64,000 bases of DNA from Sipunculus nudus (Eukaryota; Annelida; Sipuncula; Golfingiida; Sipunculidae), in contig CM049319.1 of the NCBI GenBank assembly GCA_026874595.1, positions 65,893,417-65,957,416 of the forward strand, read 5' to 3'. This document shows, in pieces, positions 45,681-59,800 of this stretch. Below the pieces are notes generated by a model. The model ran no database searches and had not been told where the DNA came from. It worked only from the letters and a program-made list of their open reading frames with translations. The stretch's first letter is position 1. Every line of letters begins with the position of its first letter. The translations under genes and the position numbers were made by a program.

Positions 45681-48390
45681 TATTGATACTAGGGTTATTA
45701 AACCATCTGCCATACGTGAATATTTATTGATCGGATCGATATTTCTTTGAACCGCCCCGGCTGACCTGTGCTTTGGTGTTCTTTTTATATTATCCCGTTT
45801 GTGGCCTTGACCCCTGCAGGTCTTTTTTCCCCCAACATGATGTATTGTTGTTTCTTTGTGGGATTCTGTTATTTTGACATTGACCTACACATATTATATA
45901 ATTACGTGTTTACATTGCTGGAGTGAACTGTTTTGTCAAGTTGGGTATTCGTGAAAAACAAACGTTAGTGAACGGCTACGTGACTCCGGTGGTTAAGATT
46001 ATGAAAGGTGACATTAGGTAACACAATTTCATTGATTATTATACACAACTGATATGTCGCGGGTCGTGATTCTTATACCCTTGATGAACAGGAATAAACC
46101 ACTTTTGATTTTTTTGCCATGTGAATTCTTTATGTGACACACGCTATAATCAGGTAATTCTACTTCTTCCAGGTCAAGGTAAAAGGACTGTGCAATGTCC
46201 CCTTGGTCTACGACCCCATACTCAGAAGAGAAAAACCATTCTCGTTCAACATTTCCTGGTAGGAATGGAATAGGCGTTTTGTCTTATATGTCTAAGGGTG
46301 TAAATTTAGGATAATCCGCGCAGTTACTAATGTTCATCTGTTGTTTTGTAACACCATTAAATCAAAATGGCTGAACAATTAAGAAATGCCACAACTGTTA
46401 CCAGCATTCTTGTATAACTGAGTGGCGAAAAATTCTTCAATCTTTGAAACGAAGTAAATGACCAAAACTGTATGATTGAAAGCAAAGATATTTTGCTGTC
46501 CATATGTAAATTTTAGGTAACATTTATTTGTCAGTTAAAATACAATTAATAAGCGTTAAACTGAAGAAAGTTCTAGATGGTACCACCATTCTTAAGAAAC
46601 ATAAATATATCCGAATTGCGCGATAATTATTGATACATTATTTTGTATGAACATTTAAACTAATTGAAACAAGGGACCCATGGGTCACGGCGCTCAGCTG
46701 TTATATATGATAAAAAATATGATTTGGGAATGAGGCACATGCTGGTTTTGTGTGATAATAAATATAAGCTTTATTATGAGTTGTTGGTGTTTAGCTTATG
46801 TATGATTTTGATAGTATCTTTGGAGACAAGGAAGAGGATTGATTTCATTTATTTTATTAACAAATGGAGCGCTTTTGTCACACAGATTTTGACTTGGCCA
46901 TATAACTTATAAGCAGCACATATAATAAAAGAGTTTAACTATTTATTAGAATTTAATAACAAATATTGTGCCAATATATTTTTTATTTAAAAAAAAAATA
47001 AGAAAATCATATGATTTTTAAAAATAAAATATAATGGAAATGATTATTAAAATAACATTATAGAATATATTCATGAATGCATTCATGAATACATTTTGAA
47101 AGTATCTGCACTGGTATTCAAATACTTTCATTTTTACCTGAATTCCCATTCTTATGCAATAAATTTTTTTAATGCAGTACATATTCATATTCATATTCAA
47201 TTACATTTGCAAAGCATTCGCACCATGTCTACTATTTATTCAGTTTTAGCCAAACAATGATGTTGAGAATCCAGAATATACAAAATTCACAAATTTAAAT
47301 AATGATCATATATACCTGGTTTTATGGCTTTTATTTATATTAAAAAAAATAAATGTAATATATTCACTTTGGACTACTTTCACATCAACCTACACACTAG
47401 ACACAGTAAGAAAAATCTAGATTAATATTATCAACTGCATCTTTGTCTATCATTAATTTCCTTCATATGATCCCTAATGATTAGTAATGAATAATATGAT
47501 TTATTTTTTTATCATTAAAATTGAACTGAAAAATACCATAGGTGACTGCATGGTGTTATTTGGAAAGCACTGACATTAACATTCTATCCATCCATACAAG
47601 ATTCTTACATCATCTGTAACTGCAAGTTTATTTTGTGTTACTCATCAACTAACAAATTCCTTTCTATTTTTTTCTTTAATTTGTTATTAAAAACCAATAT
47701 AAATTTATTAATTTATTGTTTATTGTTATGTTGTTTTTCAAAACAACTATTAGATGAGTTGGGTTGGACACCTTGATCAACTGTGGCTGGGCATTAGCTG
47801 CCTGGCTGCCCCAGTGTATGTCTCGCCTCAAGCGTGCATAATTTGATGAAAGGTCAACAAGGACAACATACAGGTGACTGAAGAGGGGCTAGCTAGCCTG
47901 GGTCTGACATAGCCTCATTAAAACATTAATAAAAGCTACAATATTTTGCCAATTTCTTTCAGCTTTCTAAACTACAACGATGAAATCCTTATGTGTGCAT
48001 GATATGAAAATTATATTAACAGTGCTCTAAGGAAACAAACGTTTAAGGTTTAAGGTACTAATTTTATATTAATACTAAGAACTTATAAAATTTGAAAAAT
48101 TCAGAACTAATTTAGGGTATTTAATTGAATCTTGAATAAATAATGTAACATCCCTGACAAAAAATCTCTAGCTTCAGCAATCCTCTTGTTAAGGGAGTAA
48201 ATATATTTCTTGATTTTTTAAAAAGTGCATTATGTTTGGGCCTATAACTTTTTTAAATTAAATAATACTGACTTAATTTCTGGCATGTACATAGGAACTA
48301 TATAGAGGAATATTTATGGTAAATATGAAGAAAACCAAATGAGTGGTTTTGATATTAGGCAGTCCTGAAGTGTGAAAATAGATTTCTAAT
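45681..48390. other. Intergenic, one exon-like stretch
   Basis: At 46168-46259 a segment is bounded by an acceptor (tacttcttccag) and a donor (CCTG|GTAGGA) and is open in at least one frame, but has no partner exon or recognisable product. The rest is AT-rich without features. Confidence 0.3.
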
Positions 48391-48394
48391 AAAA

Positions 48395-48600
48395 ATTGAG
48401 GTTTTTCCTTAATATCTCAAAGGAATGAAGTCCTATTGACCAAATTTTCGGCATGGTAGGAGATTTTGGAGCATCTAACTGTATGCCGAATTTCAGATTC
48501 GTAGGTCCAATGGTGTCGAAACGGACAGACAGACAGACAGACGGACGGACGACGGACAATGGACCACGACTATAGCTCCGATGACTTAGAGTCAGCTGAG
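48395..48600. repeat. Dispersed element end with (GACA)/(GACG) tract
   Basis: GACA/GACG repeats at 48521-48557 lie within a conserved-looking context ('ccgaatttcagattcgtagg' before, 'gtcagctgagctaaaaa' after), the style of a widespread molluscan repeat end. Only one copy in the window, so the family is not proven here. Confidence 0.4.
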
Positions 48601-48838
48601 CTAAAAATTATACAGTGGACTATTCATTGGTTGAAAAATTGTAAAAGTTTGAGAACTACATGGTCGGACCGACTTCGTTCAAACTAGCAACGATCAGAGG
48701 GGAGTACTTGTTAATGAAGGACTTTTATTTTAAATTCCATGATTCAATAAAAAAAAAATATTTAAATGCCAATTACCCATTATAACAATACACTGAGACT
48801 GGGTTGTAGCGAGCCAGCATATAATGATAAGTAAGCAA

Positions 48839-49610
48839 CTAGATATTTCTTGGCACTGCAGGTGCCATAGTATCCCCAGACAATTAATCCCCCCCCCCCC
48901 ATTAAGAATAGGCCCCCTATCTTCAGCAACAATTAATATCAGACCACACTCATAGAAAAGGTCACGCTCATAGAAAAGGTCATGACCCCAATTTCAATAT
49001 ACATCATCCCCTAACCCATGTCTATGTATATGCATAATAAGAAAGAAATCTGTCCATTAGTTTTTGACTTATAATGCTCACAGTACTGTTCAGTGGCAAT
49101 GATGGGGTATTAAATGGCACGAAAACAAGTAAAAGAATAACAGATGGCACTACCAGTTTCGGGTACATGACATTACTATCCAAGATCTTCGGTCAAGTTG
49201 ATTTTTGGACCAATCAATGCATCCCTTATTGAGACATTAATGATTTTGTGTGATATTCACCATATATGGCAATATTCAAGGTCAATGCCACTCTCATAGG
49301 CAAGGTCATGACCCCAATTTAAATAAGCATCATCCCATAACCCATATCTATGTACATGCATAATATAAAATGAATCTGTCCATAAGTTTTTTACTTATAA
49401 TGCTAACAGTACTGTCAAGTAGCAATTTTGGGGGTATTAAACGGCACGAAAACAAGTAAAGAATACTAGGTGGTGCCACCAGTTTCTGGAATATGACAAC
49501 CCTATCCATGATCTTCCATCAACTTGATTTTGGGATCAATCCATGCAAGATTTCTTGAGATATTCAAGAATTTGTGAGATTTTCCCGAAAATTGGACCTA
49601 TTCAACTTAC
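48839..49610 (-). mobile_element. Helitron-like element fragment (copy 1)
   Basis: On the minus strand it ends CTAG followed by T, preceded 9 nt earlier by a hairpin GGCAC-ctgca-GTGCC, which is the Helitron 3' end plan. Inside are two tandem units of about 310-370 bp ('ggtcatgaccccaattt', 'cagtactgt', 'acaagtaaa'). The same end and units occur at 56763-61989. The 5' end is unclear; similarity to the second copy stops near 49606. Confidence 0.5.
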
Positions 49611-49765
49611 AAAGTCTCCTTCCTTTCATTAAGCTGAGTAGTGCTTGGATGTCTCTTGTACATCTGATATTCTGGGATTTTATACAAATCTTACATATAA
49701 CAAAGATACTACTATTCAAAACAACTCATTTGAAAATTCAAAAATTTACAATATACTTTGTTTAA

Positions 49766-50031
49766 CCCTTTACTGTTTACATTTATTTTAGATTTCCGAC
49801 AAATTCTGACACTATTTATATTTACACTAACAGCCATATCTTTTCAAGCTTTTTTTGTATCTTTATCAAATTTTCAACAGTTCCCAGTAAGAGGGTTTGC
49901 TAAAGATTATTGAAAATCATTGAAACTTAGAAATAATATGCAATATTTTTGTCCTGAAAGAATCTATACATATCATGGCATTCTAGTTGCCCATTTAGAG
50001 TGCTCTTTAGTGGCTTGTAAACAGTAAAGGG
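49766..50031. mobile_element. piggyBac-like MITE (266 bp)
   Basis: Perfect 16-bp terminal inverted repeats CCCTTTACTGTTTACA (49766-49781) and its complement (50016-50031), flanked on both sides by TTAA (49762-49765 and 50032-50035). CCC-starting ends with TTAA target duplication are diagnostic of piggyBac-type elements (Kolobok also uses TTAA). No ORF, so non-autonomous. Confidence 0.85.
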
Positions 50032-50035
50032 TTAA

Positions 50036-51213
50036 TTGTCAGGTTTGTACATCTTATATCAATATAAACAAATATACGCATACTAGGAAACACTGAACAT
50101 GTCTTAATTCTGTTATTAAAATACTGACTTACATCCATGAAACATTACAGCATCCCTGTCAATCATTTGAATCATTTACTTGGAAGTTTATGGTTCTGGA
50201 TACTAAAGGAAAAACAAAAAAGGGACAAAAAGAATAATTTATATTCTTGTTTAGAAACATTTTAATATTCATAAGTGGGTGTTCATAATATTTATGAGCC
50301 ATTACAGGCTCACAATGCAAGGTGTTACAGATGTAAATGGGGTCACGGCCAAGTGAAAGAAAACAGTCCGGGGAGTGTGACAGAATCTCATTGTAGTGTG
50401 GTGACATCATGTGGTGATCTTAGGTATCAAAGTTTGGTGAAACGGTTGACTTTTGCACTCAGTGCTGTTTTCAGTCGGCAGTCTGGAAGTGTGGGATGCT
50501 GCTACCTTCAGTGGTCACAGCAGTAACAGACTGTAAAGAAATTAAATTATCAGCTAACAAAATGTTGTCAGAGATCTCAAACCCCCACCATCAAACCCAT
50601 TACTCACCTGCTAATACTGATCAAAAGTCTTATAAAATCAATGCATAAATTGGCCGACAGACAATGTGTTGGTTCAGCATCATAAGAGCTCTCACTGTCT
50701 GTCAGAAGTACAATAACAATGCACTATAAAAGGGGTACATCTTTTAGGGTTTTGGGTCGAAAGGTTAACATAAATGAGGAGACCTTAATTAAAAAGAATG
50801 GGATTTACAGGCATCATCAACACCATATCAAAATGAATAAATACATGATAATGATTATAAATTATTATCAATGATTAAAAGAATATACCTATCAAACATT
50901 CATCCTAAAGTAATCCATGATTATCCATAATGAAAGGCTTCAGCGGGTGGGCACTAGTTTAGGGGCCTACTCGTGTGAATTTTTGTCTAGACTGGTACCC
51001 AACTATATATTTGAGGTGGCGCCACAGCGTGTCTGTGTAAGAGACAAAAAAGTAATGTAAACAAACAGTGTCGTTATAAACAAACGTGCTCCAGAATCCA
51101 AGGATTATAGGTTGTTTATTGCCAAATTTGTAGTTTTACCAATACGTCATTCAAGAGTTTGAATCACTGGAATGAAAAGTATGCAAAAGTTTATTCAATA
51201 ATCAAGTTTGATA

Positions 51214-51285
<72 letters not shown>

Positions 51286-51880
51286 GCTCAAGGCCTCAGT
51301 ACTTAAGATCATAGCTGATGGTTGGTTTATGAGACGTGTGGTGCAAAACAAAGACTGGTCGTAGCCCAACTGAGACTGGGATGACACGCAGCATAAAACA
51401 GAAAAGGAAAACGTATTGATAATTTGATCTATAATTTACAATACAACTGTTTTATGTGGCAGCAAACTGAAATGTAGGTAAAGTTGAGCCACAACACGTG
51501 AAGCGGAGGTACACTTGGTGTATGCTGTCATGAGCTCCGGAAGTACATTGGAACCAGCCATTTATACCCCCTTTAAATAGAGATATAAATGAGTCGGTAC
51601 CAGTCAAGAAACAAGTAAGCTGCTAAACTAGTGTCCACCACTTCAGCAGCATGGGAGGTTAGAAAAAAGGTCATTAAACTTGGATTGAATATATAATTTT
51701 AACAAAAAGACTAATTTCTCAATCTTTTTTTTCTACGTTAACAAATATTTTCTTCTATTGTTATTCACTACGTTACCAGAGTCATTGAATATATTGCACA
51801 CGGAACAATCCGTGGTTCATCAATTTCTGATCTATCCTGCTGGTTGTAAGTCGTGGACTGTTTTTGAATGTGTTATAGGG
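50036..51880. other. Intergenic, no supported gene
   Basis: A TA tract is at 51217-51281. The 83-codon minus-strand frame at 50159-50410 lacks support. Nothing else recognised. Confidence 0.4.
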
Positions 51881-51907
51881 ATACAGCAGAATCTGTCTGA
51901 AAGATAA

Positions 51908-54398
51908 CCTCTCTAATAAGACCACCTGTCAAATAATACCACCCTTAAATGAATCAAAACCATTCACACTGGTTATAACTGACCTGTCTAATAAGACCAC
52001 TTGTCAAATAATACCACCCTTAAATGAATCAAAACCATTCACACTGGTTATAACTGACCTGTCTAATATGACCACTTGTCAAATAATACCACCCTTAAAT
52101 GAATCAAAACCATTCACACTGGTTATAACTGACCTGTCTAATAAGACCACTTGTCAAATAATACCACCCTTAAATGAATCAAAACCATTCATACTGGTTA
52201 TAACTGACCTGTCTAATAAGACCACTTGTCAAATAATACAACCCTTAAATGAATCAAAACCATTCACACTGGTTATAACTGACCTGTCTAATAAGACCAC
52301 TTGTCAAATAATACCACCCTTAAATGAATCAAAACCATTCACACTGGTTATAACTGACCTGTCTAATAAGACCACTTGTCAAATAATACCACCCTTAAAT
52401 GAATAAAAAACATTCACACTGTTTATAACTGACCTGTCTATAAAGACCACTTGTCAAATAATACCACCCTTAAATGAATCAAAACCATTCACACTGGTTA
52501 TAACTGACCTGTCTAATAAGACCACTTGTCAAATAATACAACCCTTAAATGAATCAAAACCATTCACACTGGTTATAACTGACCTGTCTAATAAGACCAC
52601 TTGTCAAATAATACAACCCTTAAATGAATCAAAACCATTCACACTGGTTATAACTGACCTGTCTAATAAGACCACTTGTCAAATAATACCACCCTTAAAT
52701 GAATCAAAACCATTCATACTGGTTATAACTGACCTGTCTAATAAGACCACTTGTCAAATAATACAACCCTTAAATGAATCAAAACCATTCACACTGGTTA
52801 TAACTGACCTGTCTAATAAGACCACTTGTCAAATAATACCACCCTTAAATGAATCAAAACCATTCACACTGGTTATAACTGACCTGTCTAATAAGACCAC
52901 TTGTCAAATAATACCACCCTTAAATGAATCAAAAACATTCACACTGTTTATAACTGACCTGTCTATAAAGACCACTTGTCAAATAATACCACCCTTAAAT
53001 GAATCAAAACCATTCATACTGGTTATAACTGACCTGTCTAATAAGACCACTTGTCAAATAATACCACCCTTAAATGAATCAAAACCATTCACACTGGTTA
53101 TAACTGACCTGTCTAATAAGACCACTTGTCAAATAATACAACCCTTAAATGAATCAAAACCATTCACACTGGTTATAACTGACCTGTCTAATAAGACCAC
53201 TTGTCAAATAATACCACCCTTAAATGAATCAAAACCATTCACACTGGTTATAACTGACCTGTCTAATAAGACCACTTGTCAAATAATACCACCCTTAAAT
53301 GAATCAAAACCATTCACACTGGTTATAACTGACCTGTCTAATAAGACCACTTGTCAAATAATACCACCCTTAAATGAATAAAAAACATTCACACTGTTTA
53401 TAACTGACCTGTCTATAAAGACCACTTGTCAAATAATACCACCCTTAAATGAATCAAAACCATTCACACTGGTTATAACTGACCTGTCTAATAAGACCAC
53501 TTGTCAAATAATACCACCCTTAAATGAATCAAAACCATTCACACTGGTTATAACTGACCTGTCTAATAAGACCACTTGTCAAATAATACAACCCTTAAAT
53601 GAATCAAAACCATTCACACTGGTTATAACTGACCTGTCTAATAAGACCACTTGTCAAATAATACCACCCTTAAATGAATCAAAACCATTCACACTGGTTA
53701 TAACTGACCTGTCTAATAAGACCACTTGTCAAATAATACCACCCTTAAATGAATCAAAACCATTCACACTGGTTATAACTGACCTGTCTAATAAGACCAC
53801 TTGTCAAATAATACCACCCTTAAATGAATCAAAACCATTCACACTGGTTATAACTGACCTGTCTAATAATACCACTTGTCAAATAATACCACCCTTAAAT
53901 GAATCAAAACCATTCACACTGGTTATAACTGACCTGTCTAATAAGACCACTTGTCAAATAATACAACCCTTAAATGAATCAAAACCATTCACACTGGTTA
54001 TAACTGACCTGTCTAATAAGACCACTTGTCAAATAATACCACCCTTAAATGAATCAAAACCATTCACACTGGTTATAACTGACCTGTCTAATAAGACCAC
54101 TTGTCAAATAATACCACCCTTAAATGAATCAAAACCATTCACACTGGTTATAACTGACCTGTCTAATAAGACCACTTGTCAAATAATACCACCCTTAAAT
54201 GAATCAAAACCATTCACACTGGTTATAACTGACCTGTCTAATAAGACCACTTGTCAAATAATACCACCCTTAAATGAATCAAAACCATTCACACTGGTTA
54301 TAACTGACCTGTCTAATAAGACCACTTGTCAAATAATACAACCCTTAAATGAATCAAAACCATTCACACTGGTTATAACTGACCTGTCTAATAAGACC
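51908..54398. repeat. 75-bp satellite array, left part (about 33 units)
   Basis: Head-to-tail units of exactly 75 bp (gacctgtctaataagaccac, then ttgtcaaataataccaccct, taaatgaatcaaaaccattc, acactggttataact). Units are highly similar. A shared variant (gaat(a/c)aaaaacattc... ctgtctataaag) recurs at 52401, 52926 and 53376, spacings of 525 and 450 bp (7 and 6 units), a higher-order pattern. The array is broken at 54398 by an insertion. Confidence 0.95.
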
Positions 54399-56355
54399 CA
54401 GGGGTTTCAATAAGTTCAGAAGTAGACGGTTATTTTTGAAAAGTAGGTGGCTCTTCCTAGATGGCAGGGGTCCCGGGGTGGGGTCCCGGGGCAAAGTTTT
54501 TATTCAGTTAAAAGCAACAAAATACGGCACATTATGAAAAGGTAGCTCCTGTTAAATAAATAGTTTGAGCGCCACTGGTTGTCTTATAGCTTGGCACATA
54601 CACATTTCCCCGTGTGAACGAATTAGGCTTAAGGTGGCACGACTGGTCCCCCCACCTGACCTGACTTTGTTTCAGTTTTTCCTTTGCATGGAACAATCTA
54701 ATGCTTTAATACCCCCAAAAGTATTCATTTTCTGAAAGCTAAGAAAATTCTCTATAGTTTGGTGATAATATTCTTTGTTTCCGAGGAACAGGTTTGAATT
54801 TGTAAGAATTCTAATTTAGTCTTTGTTTCCGATTACATGCAAGAGAAAAATAGGGTAGGTAGGTCGGGATTTTTTTTTTTTAATTTTTCTTTTATTCAGT
54901 TTATGCGACATATTTTCAAAATAAAATGGTAAATATAATTATGTTTATGCATATCTGTGCCAATCCGTGTACAGTATGATCAAATATTGACCCATTAGAA
55001 CCATTTTCTCTTAGAGAAATAGGTGTTTGTTCAATCTCTTATAAGAAGTGATGCGAAGTAACTTTCAAGGAATGATCAGTTGGTCGCTGACAAATAATTA
55101 AAGTTGGCGATCAGGCAGGTTTACCTTCTTAGGCTAACATGAGCGGCCGGCCATTCATTGGCCCTCAGAAATTGCGAAATGACACTGTTGAACCACGATG
55201 TAGTACGCAAAATAAAGTGATCATAACATCGGTATATTTGTTTAAAATAAGAAATGTACATCGGCAATCCGTCGGTGTCAAATTTGAAATCGCAGTTATG
55301 AATATGCTCTTATCATTTACCGCCGTTATATAAAAGAATATCGCCAAAAATGATTGATCACCAAGTGTTACCGCCAAATTTGCGTTTAACTTTTCGTTAA
55401 ATAACAGGCCAACGTTCATTAAATCGTTCGTTTTTACTCCTGCAAGCGCCCAAGCGCAGGTTCAGGTGATCATTGACAGAACAAATACGGGTACATATGT
55501 ACCCAAATAGGTAACCACGGTTACATGCAGTGACGAAACGTCATGTCATTGGTTCATTTAAACTCATATGCATAGCCGAAGATGGCACTCACTTCCGAAT
55601 ATTGCCGACTAGCGACCGTGCATACAAGCGGGCCATTAATAAGGCCTTACGGAAGATGCAAATTTTCGGGGCTTAGGGCAAATTTGAACGATCTCGAATC
55701 AATTCTCAGACGGGTCACGGCTATCAGACATTCGCGGAGGGGGCCACGTTCATAGCTTGAAAGAAGCTGCTTATTTCTCCAGTGAACCACTTTTGATATT
55801 TATCTGCTTCTATATAAATTAAAAAAAAAGTTGTTGCGCAGAACTACGTTCTAAGCTGACGAACCCGCTAATGAAGATGACCGTCCACGCGCCGTTTTCG
55901 AGGGTTTATTTGAACTGTCAGTGACGATCTCAGAACATGGTAATTTGTATCTGTATGACAGATTAAAGTTGTCGACATTAAGCCGTACTTCACCTAAAAT
56001 TCCACGCGCAAACCTCGACTTTCACTGGTTTTGCAATCAGAATCCAAATAAAAATGTTAGGGTCGCACAGTAAATCTAGGGTCGGTCGGGTAACCGGAAA
56101 CAAAGACATTTTTTTTACGCCTAATACGATATATCCGGCAGGGGTCACTAGTAATATTAATCTGGTGATACAAGTAAAAAACCGCGAGCCACACGTACAC
56201 ATTTATTTTTTTCACGACCGGGCGGGAACTGGGGGTTTCTTATCTTTTGCCGGGCGGTAGAACAGACCTGATTTGGGCCCGGAAAAAGTAGCCGGCGACA
56301 CATATTAAAATAGCCGGTGAAAAACGCCGGCAGCCGACGGTTATTGAAACCCCTG
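54399..56355. mobile_element. hAT-like non-autonomous DNA transposon (1957 bp)
   Basis: Terminal inverted repeats CAGGGGTTTCAATAA (54399-54413; complement at 56341-56355), 15 bp perfect, flanked by the direct repeat AAGACC (54393-54398 and 56356-56361), which is one copy in an uninterrupted satellite unit. CAGGG-type ends suit the hAT superfamily; a 6-bp duplication is shorter than the usual 8. No transposase frame. It interrupts the 75-bp satellite. Confidence 0.8.
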
Positions 56356-56762
56356 AAGACCACTTGTCAAATAATACCACCCTTAAATGAATCAAAACCA
56401 TTCACACTGGTTATAACTGACCTGTCTAATAAGACCACTTGTCAAATAATACCACCCTTAAATGAATCAAAACCATTCACACTGGTTATAACTGACCTGT
56501 CTAATAAGACCACTTGTCAAATAATATCACCCTTAAATGAATCAAAACCATTCACACTGGTTATAACTGACCTGTCTAATAAGACCACTTGTCAAATAAT
56601 ACCACCCTTAAATGAATCAAAACCATTCACACTGGTTATAACTGACCTGTCTAATAAGACCACTTGTCAAATAATACCACCCTTAAATGAATCAAAACCA
56701 TTCACACTGGTTATAACTGACCTGTCTAATAAGATCACTTGTCAAATAATACCACCCTTAAA
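56356..56762. repeat. 75-bp satellite array, middle part (about 5 units)
   Basis: Resumes after the hAT-like insertion in the same phase and stops within a unit after 'cttaaa', where the Helitron-like element begins. Confidence 0.95.
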
Positions 56763-56879
56763 CTAGACATTTCTTGGCACCGCAGGTGCCAGAGTATCCC
56801 CAGACATAGTAGGCCCCCCCTTTAAGAATAGACCCCATTTTTAGCAGCATATACTGACACTTGGCATATTAATTGTTTC

Positions 56880-59800
56880 TTCCATCTAACAATCCACAAT
56901 CTTGTTGAAGATGTTGGTCCTGTGACCTTGATCTTTTTAAAGATGTGTCCTGTGACCTTGACCTTTGACCTCATGACCCCATAATTAATTCGGGTCTTGC
57001 TTTTCCAATGGGACATATGCAAGTCAAGTTTAAAATCTATACCTAAATAAAGCAGGAATTATCATCCAGAAACTAATTTTTGGACAGATGGCTCCTGTGA
57101 CCTTCACCTTTGACCTTGTGACCTCAAAATTGATAGTTCTTCCTCTCTTGGCAGGAGAACTATATGTGCAAGATGAAAGATCTGAGATGAAATGTTTGGC
57201 TGAAAATGCATCCACAATCTTTTTAAAGATGTGTCCTGTGACCTTGACCTTTGACCTCATGACCCCAAAATCAATTTGGGTCTTGCTTTTCCAATGGGAC
57301 ATATACAAGTCAAGTTTGAAATCCATACATCAATAAAAGCAGGAATTATCATCCAGAACTAATTTTTTGACAGATAGCTCCTGTGACCTTCACCTTTGAC
57401 CTTGTGACCTCAAAATTGATGGGGGTCTTCCTCTCTTGGCAGGTGAACTATATGTGCAAGATGAAAGATCTGAGATGAATTGTTTGGCTGAAAATGCATC
57501 CACAATCTTTTTAAAGAGGTTTCCTGTGACCTTGACCTTTGACCTCATGACCCCAAAATCAATTCGTGTCTTGCTTTTCTAATGGGTCAAATATAAGTCA
57601 AGTTTGAAATCCATACATCAATAAAAGAAGGAATTATCATCCAGAAACTAATTTTTGGACAGATGGCTCCTGTGACCTTCACCTTTGACCTTGTGACCTT
57701 AAAATTGATAGGGTTCTTCCTCTCTTGGCAGGTGAACTATATGTGCAAGATGAAAGAACTGAGATGAAATGTTTGGCTGAAAATGCATCCACAATCTTTT
57801 TAAAGAGGTTTCCTGTGACCTTGACCTTTGACCTCATGACCCCAAAATCAATTCGGGTCTTGCTTTTCCAATGGGTCAAATACAAGTCAAGTCTGAAATC
57901 CATACATCAATAAAAGAAGGAATTATCATCCAGAAACTAATTTTTGGACAGATGGCTCCTGTGACCTTCACCTTTGACCTTGTGACCTCAAAATTGATAG
58001 AGTTCTTCCTCTCTTGGCAGGTGAACTATATGTGCAAGATGAAAGATCTGAGATGAAATGTTTGGCTGAAAATACATCCACAATCTTTTTAAAGAAGTGT
58101 CCTGTGACCTTGACCTTTGACCTCATGACCGCAAAATCAATTCGGGTCTTGCTTTTCCAATGGGACATATACAAGTCAAGTTTGAAATCCATACATCAAT
58201 AAAAGCAGGAATTATCATCCAGAACTAATTTTTTTACAGATAGCTCCTGTGACCTTCACCTTTGACTTTGTGACCTCAAAATTGATAGGGGTATTCCACT
58301 CTTGGCAGGTGAACTATATGTGCAAGATGAACGAACTGAGATGAATTGTTTGGCTGAAAATGCATCCACAATCTTTTTAAAGAGGTTTCCTGTGACCTTG
58401 ACCTTTGACCTCATGACCCCAAAATCAATTCGGGTCTTGCTTTTCCAATGGGTCAAATACAAGTCAAGTTTGAAATCCATACATCAATAAAAGAAGGAAT
58501 TATCATCCAGAAACTAATTTTTGGACAGATGGCTCCTGTGACCTTCACCTTTGACCTTGTGACCTCAAAATTGATAGGGTTCTTCCTCTCTTGGCAGGTG
58601 AACTTTATCTGCAAGATGAAAGATCTGAGATGAAATGTTTGGCTGAAAATGCATCCACAATCTTTTTAAAGAGGTTTCCTGTGACCTTGACCTTTGACCT
58701 CATGACCCCAAAATCAATTCGGGTCTTGCTTTTCCAATGGGTCAAATATAAGTCAAGTTTGAAATCCATACATCAATAAAAGAAGGAATTATCATCCAGA
58801 AACTAATTTTTGGACAGATGGCTCCTGTGACCTTCACCGTTGACCTTGTGACCTCAAAATTGATAGGGTTCTTCCTCTCTTGGCAGGTGAACTATATGTG
58901 CAAGATGAAAGATCTGAGATGAAATGTTTGGCTGAAAATGCATCCACAATCTTTTTAAAGAGATTTCCTGTGACCTTGACCTTTGACCTCATGACCCCAA
59001 AATCAATTCGGGTCTTGCTTTTCCAATGGGTCAAATACAAGTCAAGTTTGAAATCCATACATCAATAAAAGAAGGAATTATCATCCAGAAACTAATTTTT
59101 GGACAGCTGGCTCCTGTGACCTTCACCTTTGACCTTGTGACCTCAAAATTGATAGGGTTCTTCCTCTCTTGGCAGGTGAACTATATGTGCAAGATGAAAG
59201 ATCTGAGATGAAATGTTTGGCTGAAAATGCATCCACAATCTTTTTAAAGATGTGTCCTGTGACCTTGACCTTTGACCTCATGACCGCAAAATCAATTTGG
59301 GTCTTGCTTTTCCAATGGGACATATACAAGTCAAGTTTGAAATCCATACATCAATAAAAGCAGGAATTATCATCCAGAACTAATTTTTTTACAGATAGCT
59401 CCTGTGACCTTCACCTTTGACCTTGTGACCTCAAAATTGATAGGGGTCTTCCACTCTTGGCAGGTGAACTATATGTGCAAGATGAACGATCTGAGATGAA
59501 TTGTTTGGCTGAAAATGCATCCACAATCTTTTTAAAGAGGTTTCCTGTGACCTTGACCTTTGACCTCATGACCCCAAAATCAATTCGGGTCTTGCTTTTC
59601 CAATGGGTCAAATACAAGTCAAGTTTGAAATCCATACATCAATAAAAGAAGGAATTATCATCCAGAAACTAATTTTTGGACAGATGGCTCCTGTGACCTT
59701 CACCTTTGACCTTGTGACCTCAAAATTGAAAGGGTTCTTCCTCTCTTGGCAGGTGAACTATATCTGCAAGATGAAAGATCTGAGATGAAATGTTTGGCTG

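Noticed and set aside
51908-54398. CRISPR array
   Set aside because: Units are contiguous with no unique spacers and the DNA is eukaryotic.
52068-56766. 112- and 149-codon frames made of a 25-residue repeat
   Set aside because: The unit is a 75-bp satellite, open only because its length is a multiple of three; variants break the frame and the ATG arises by a single substitution.
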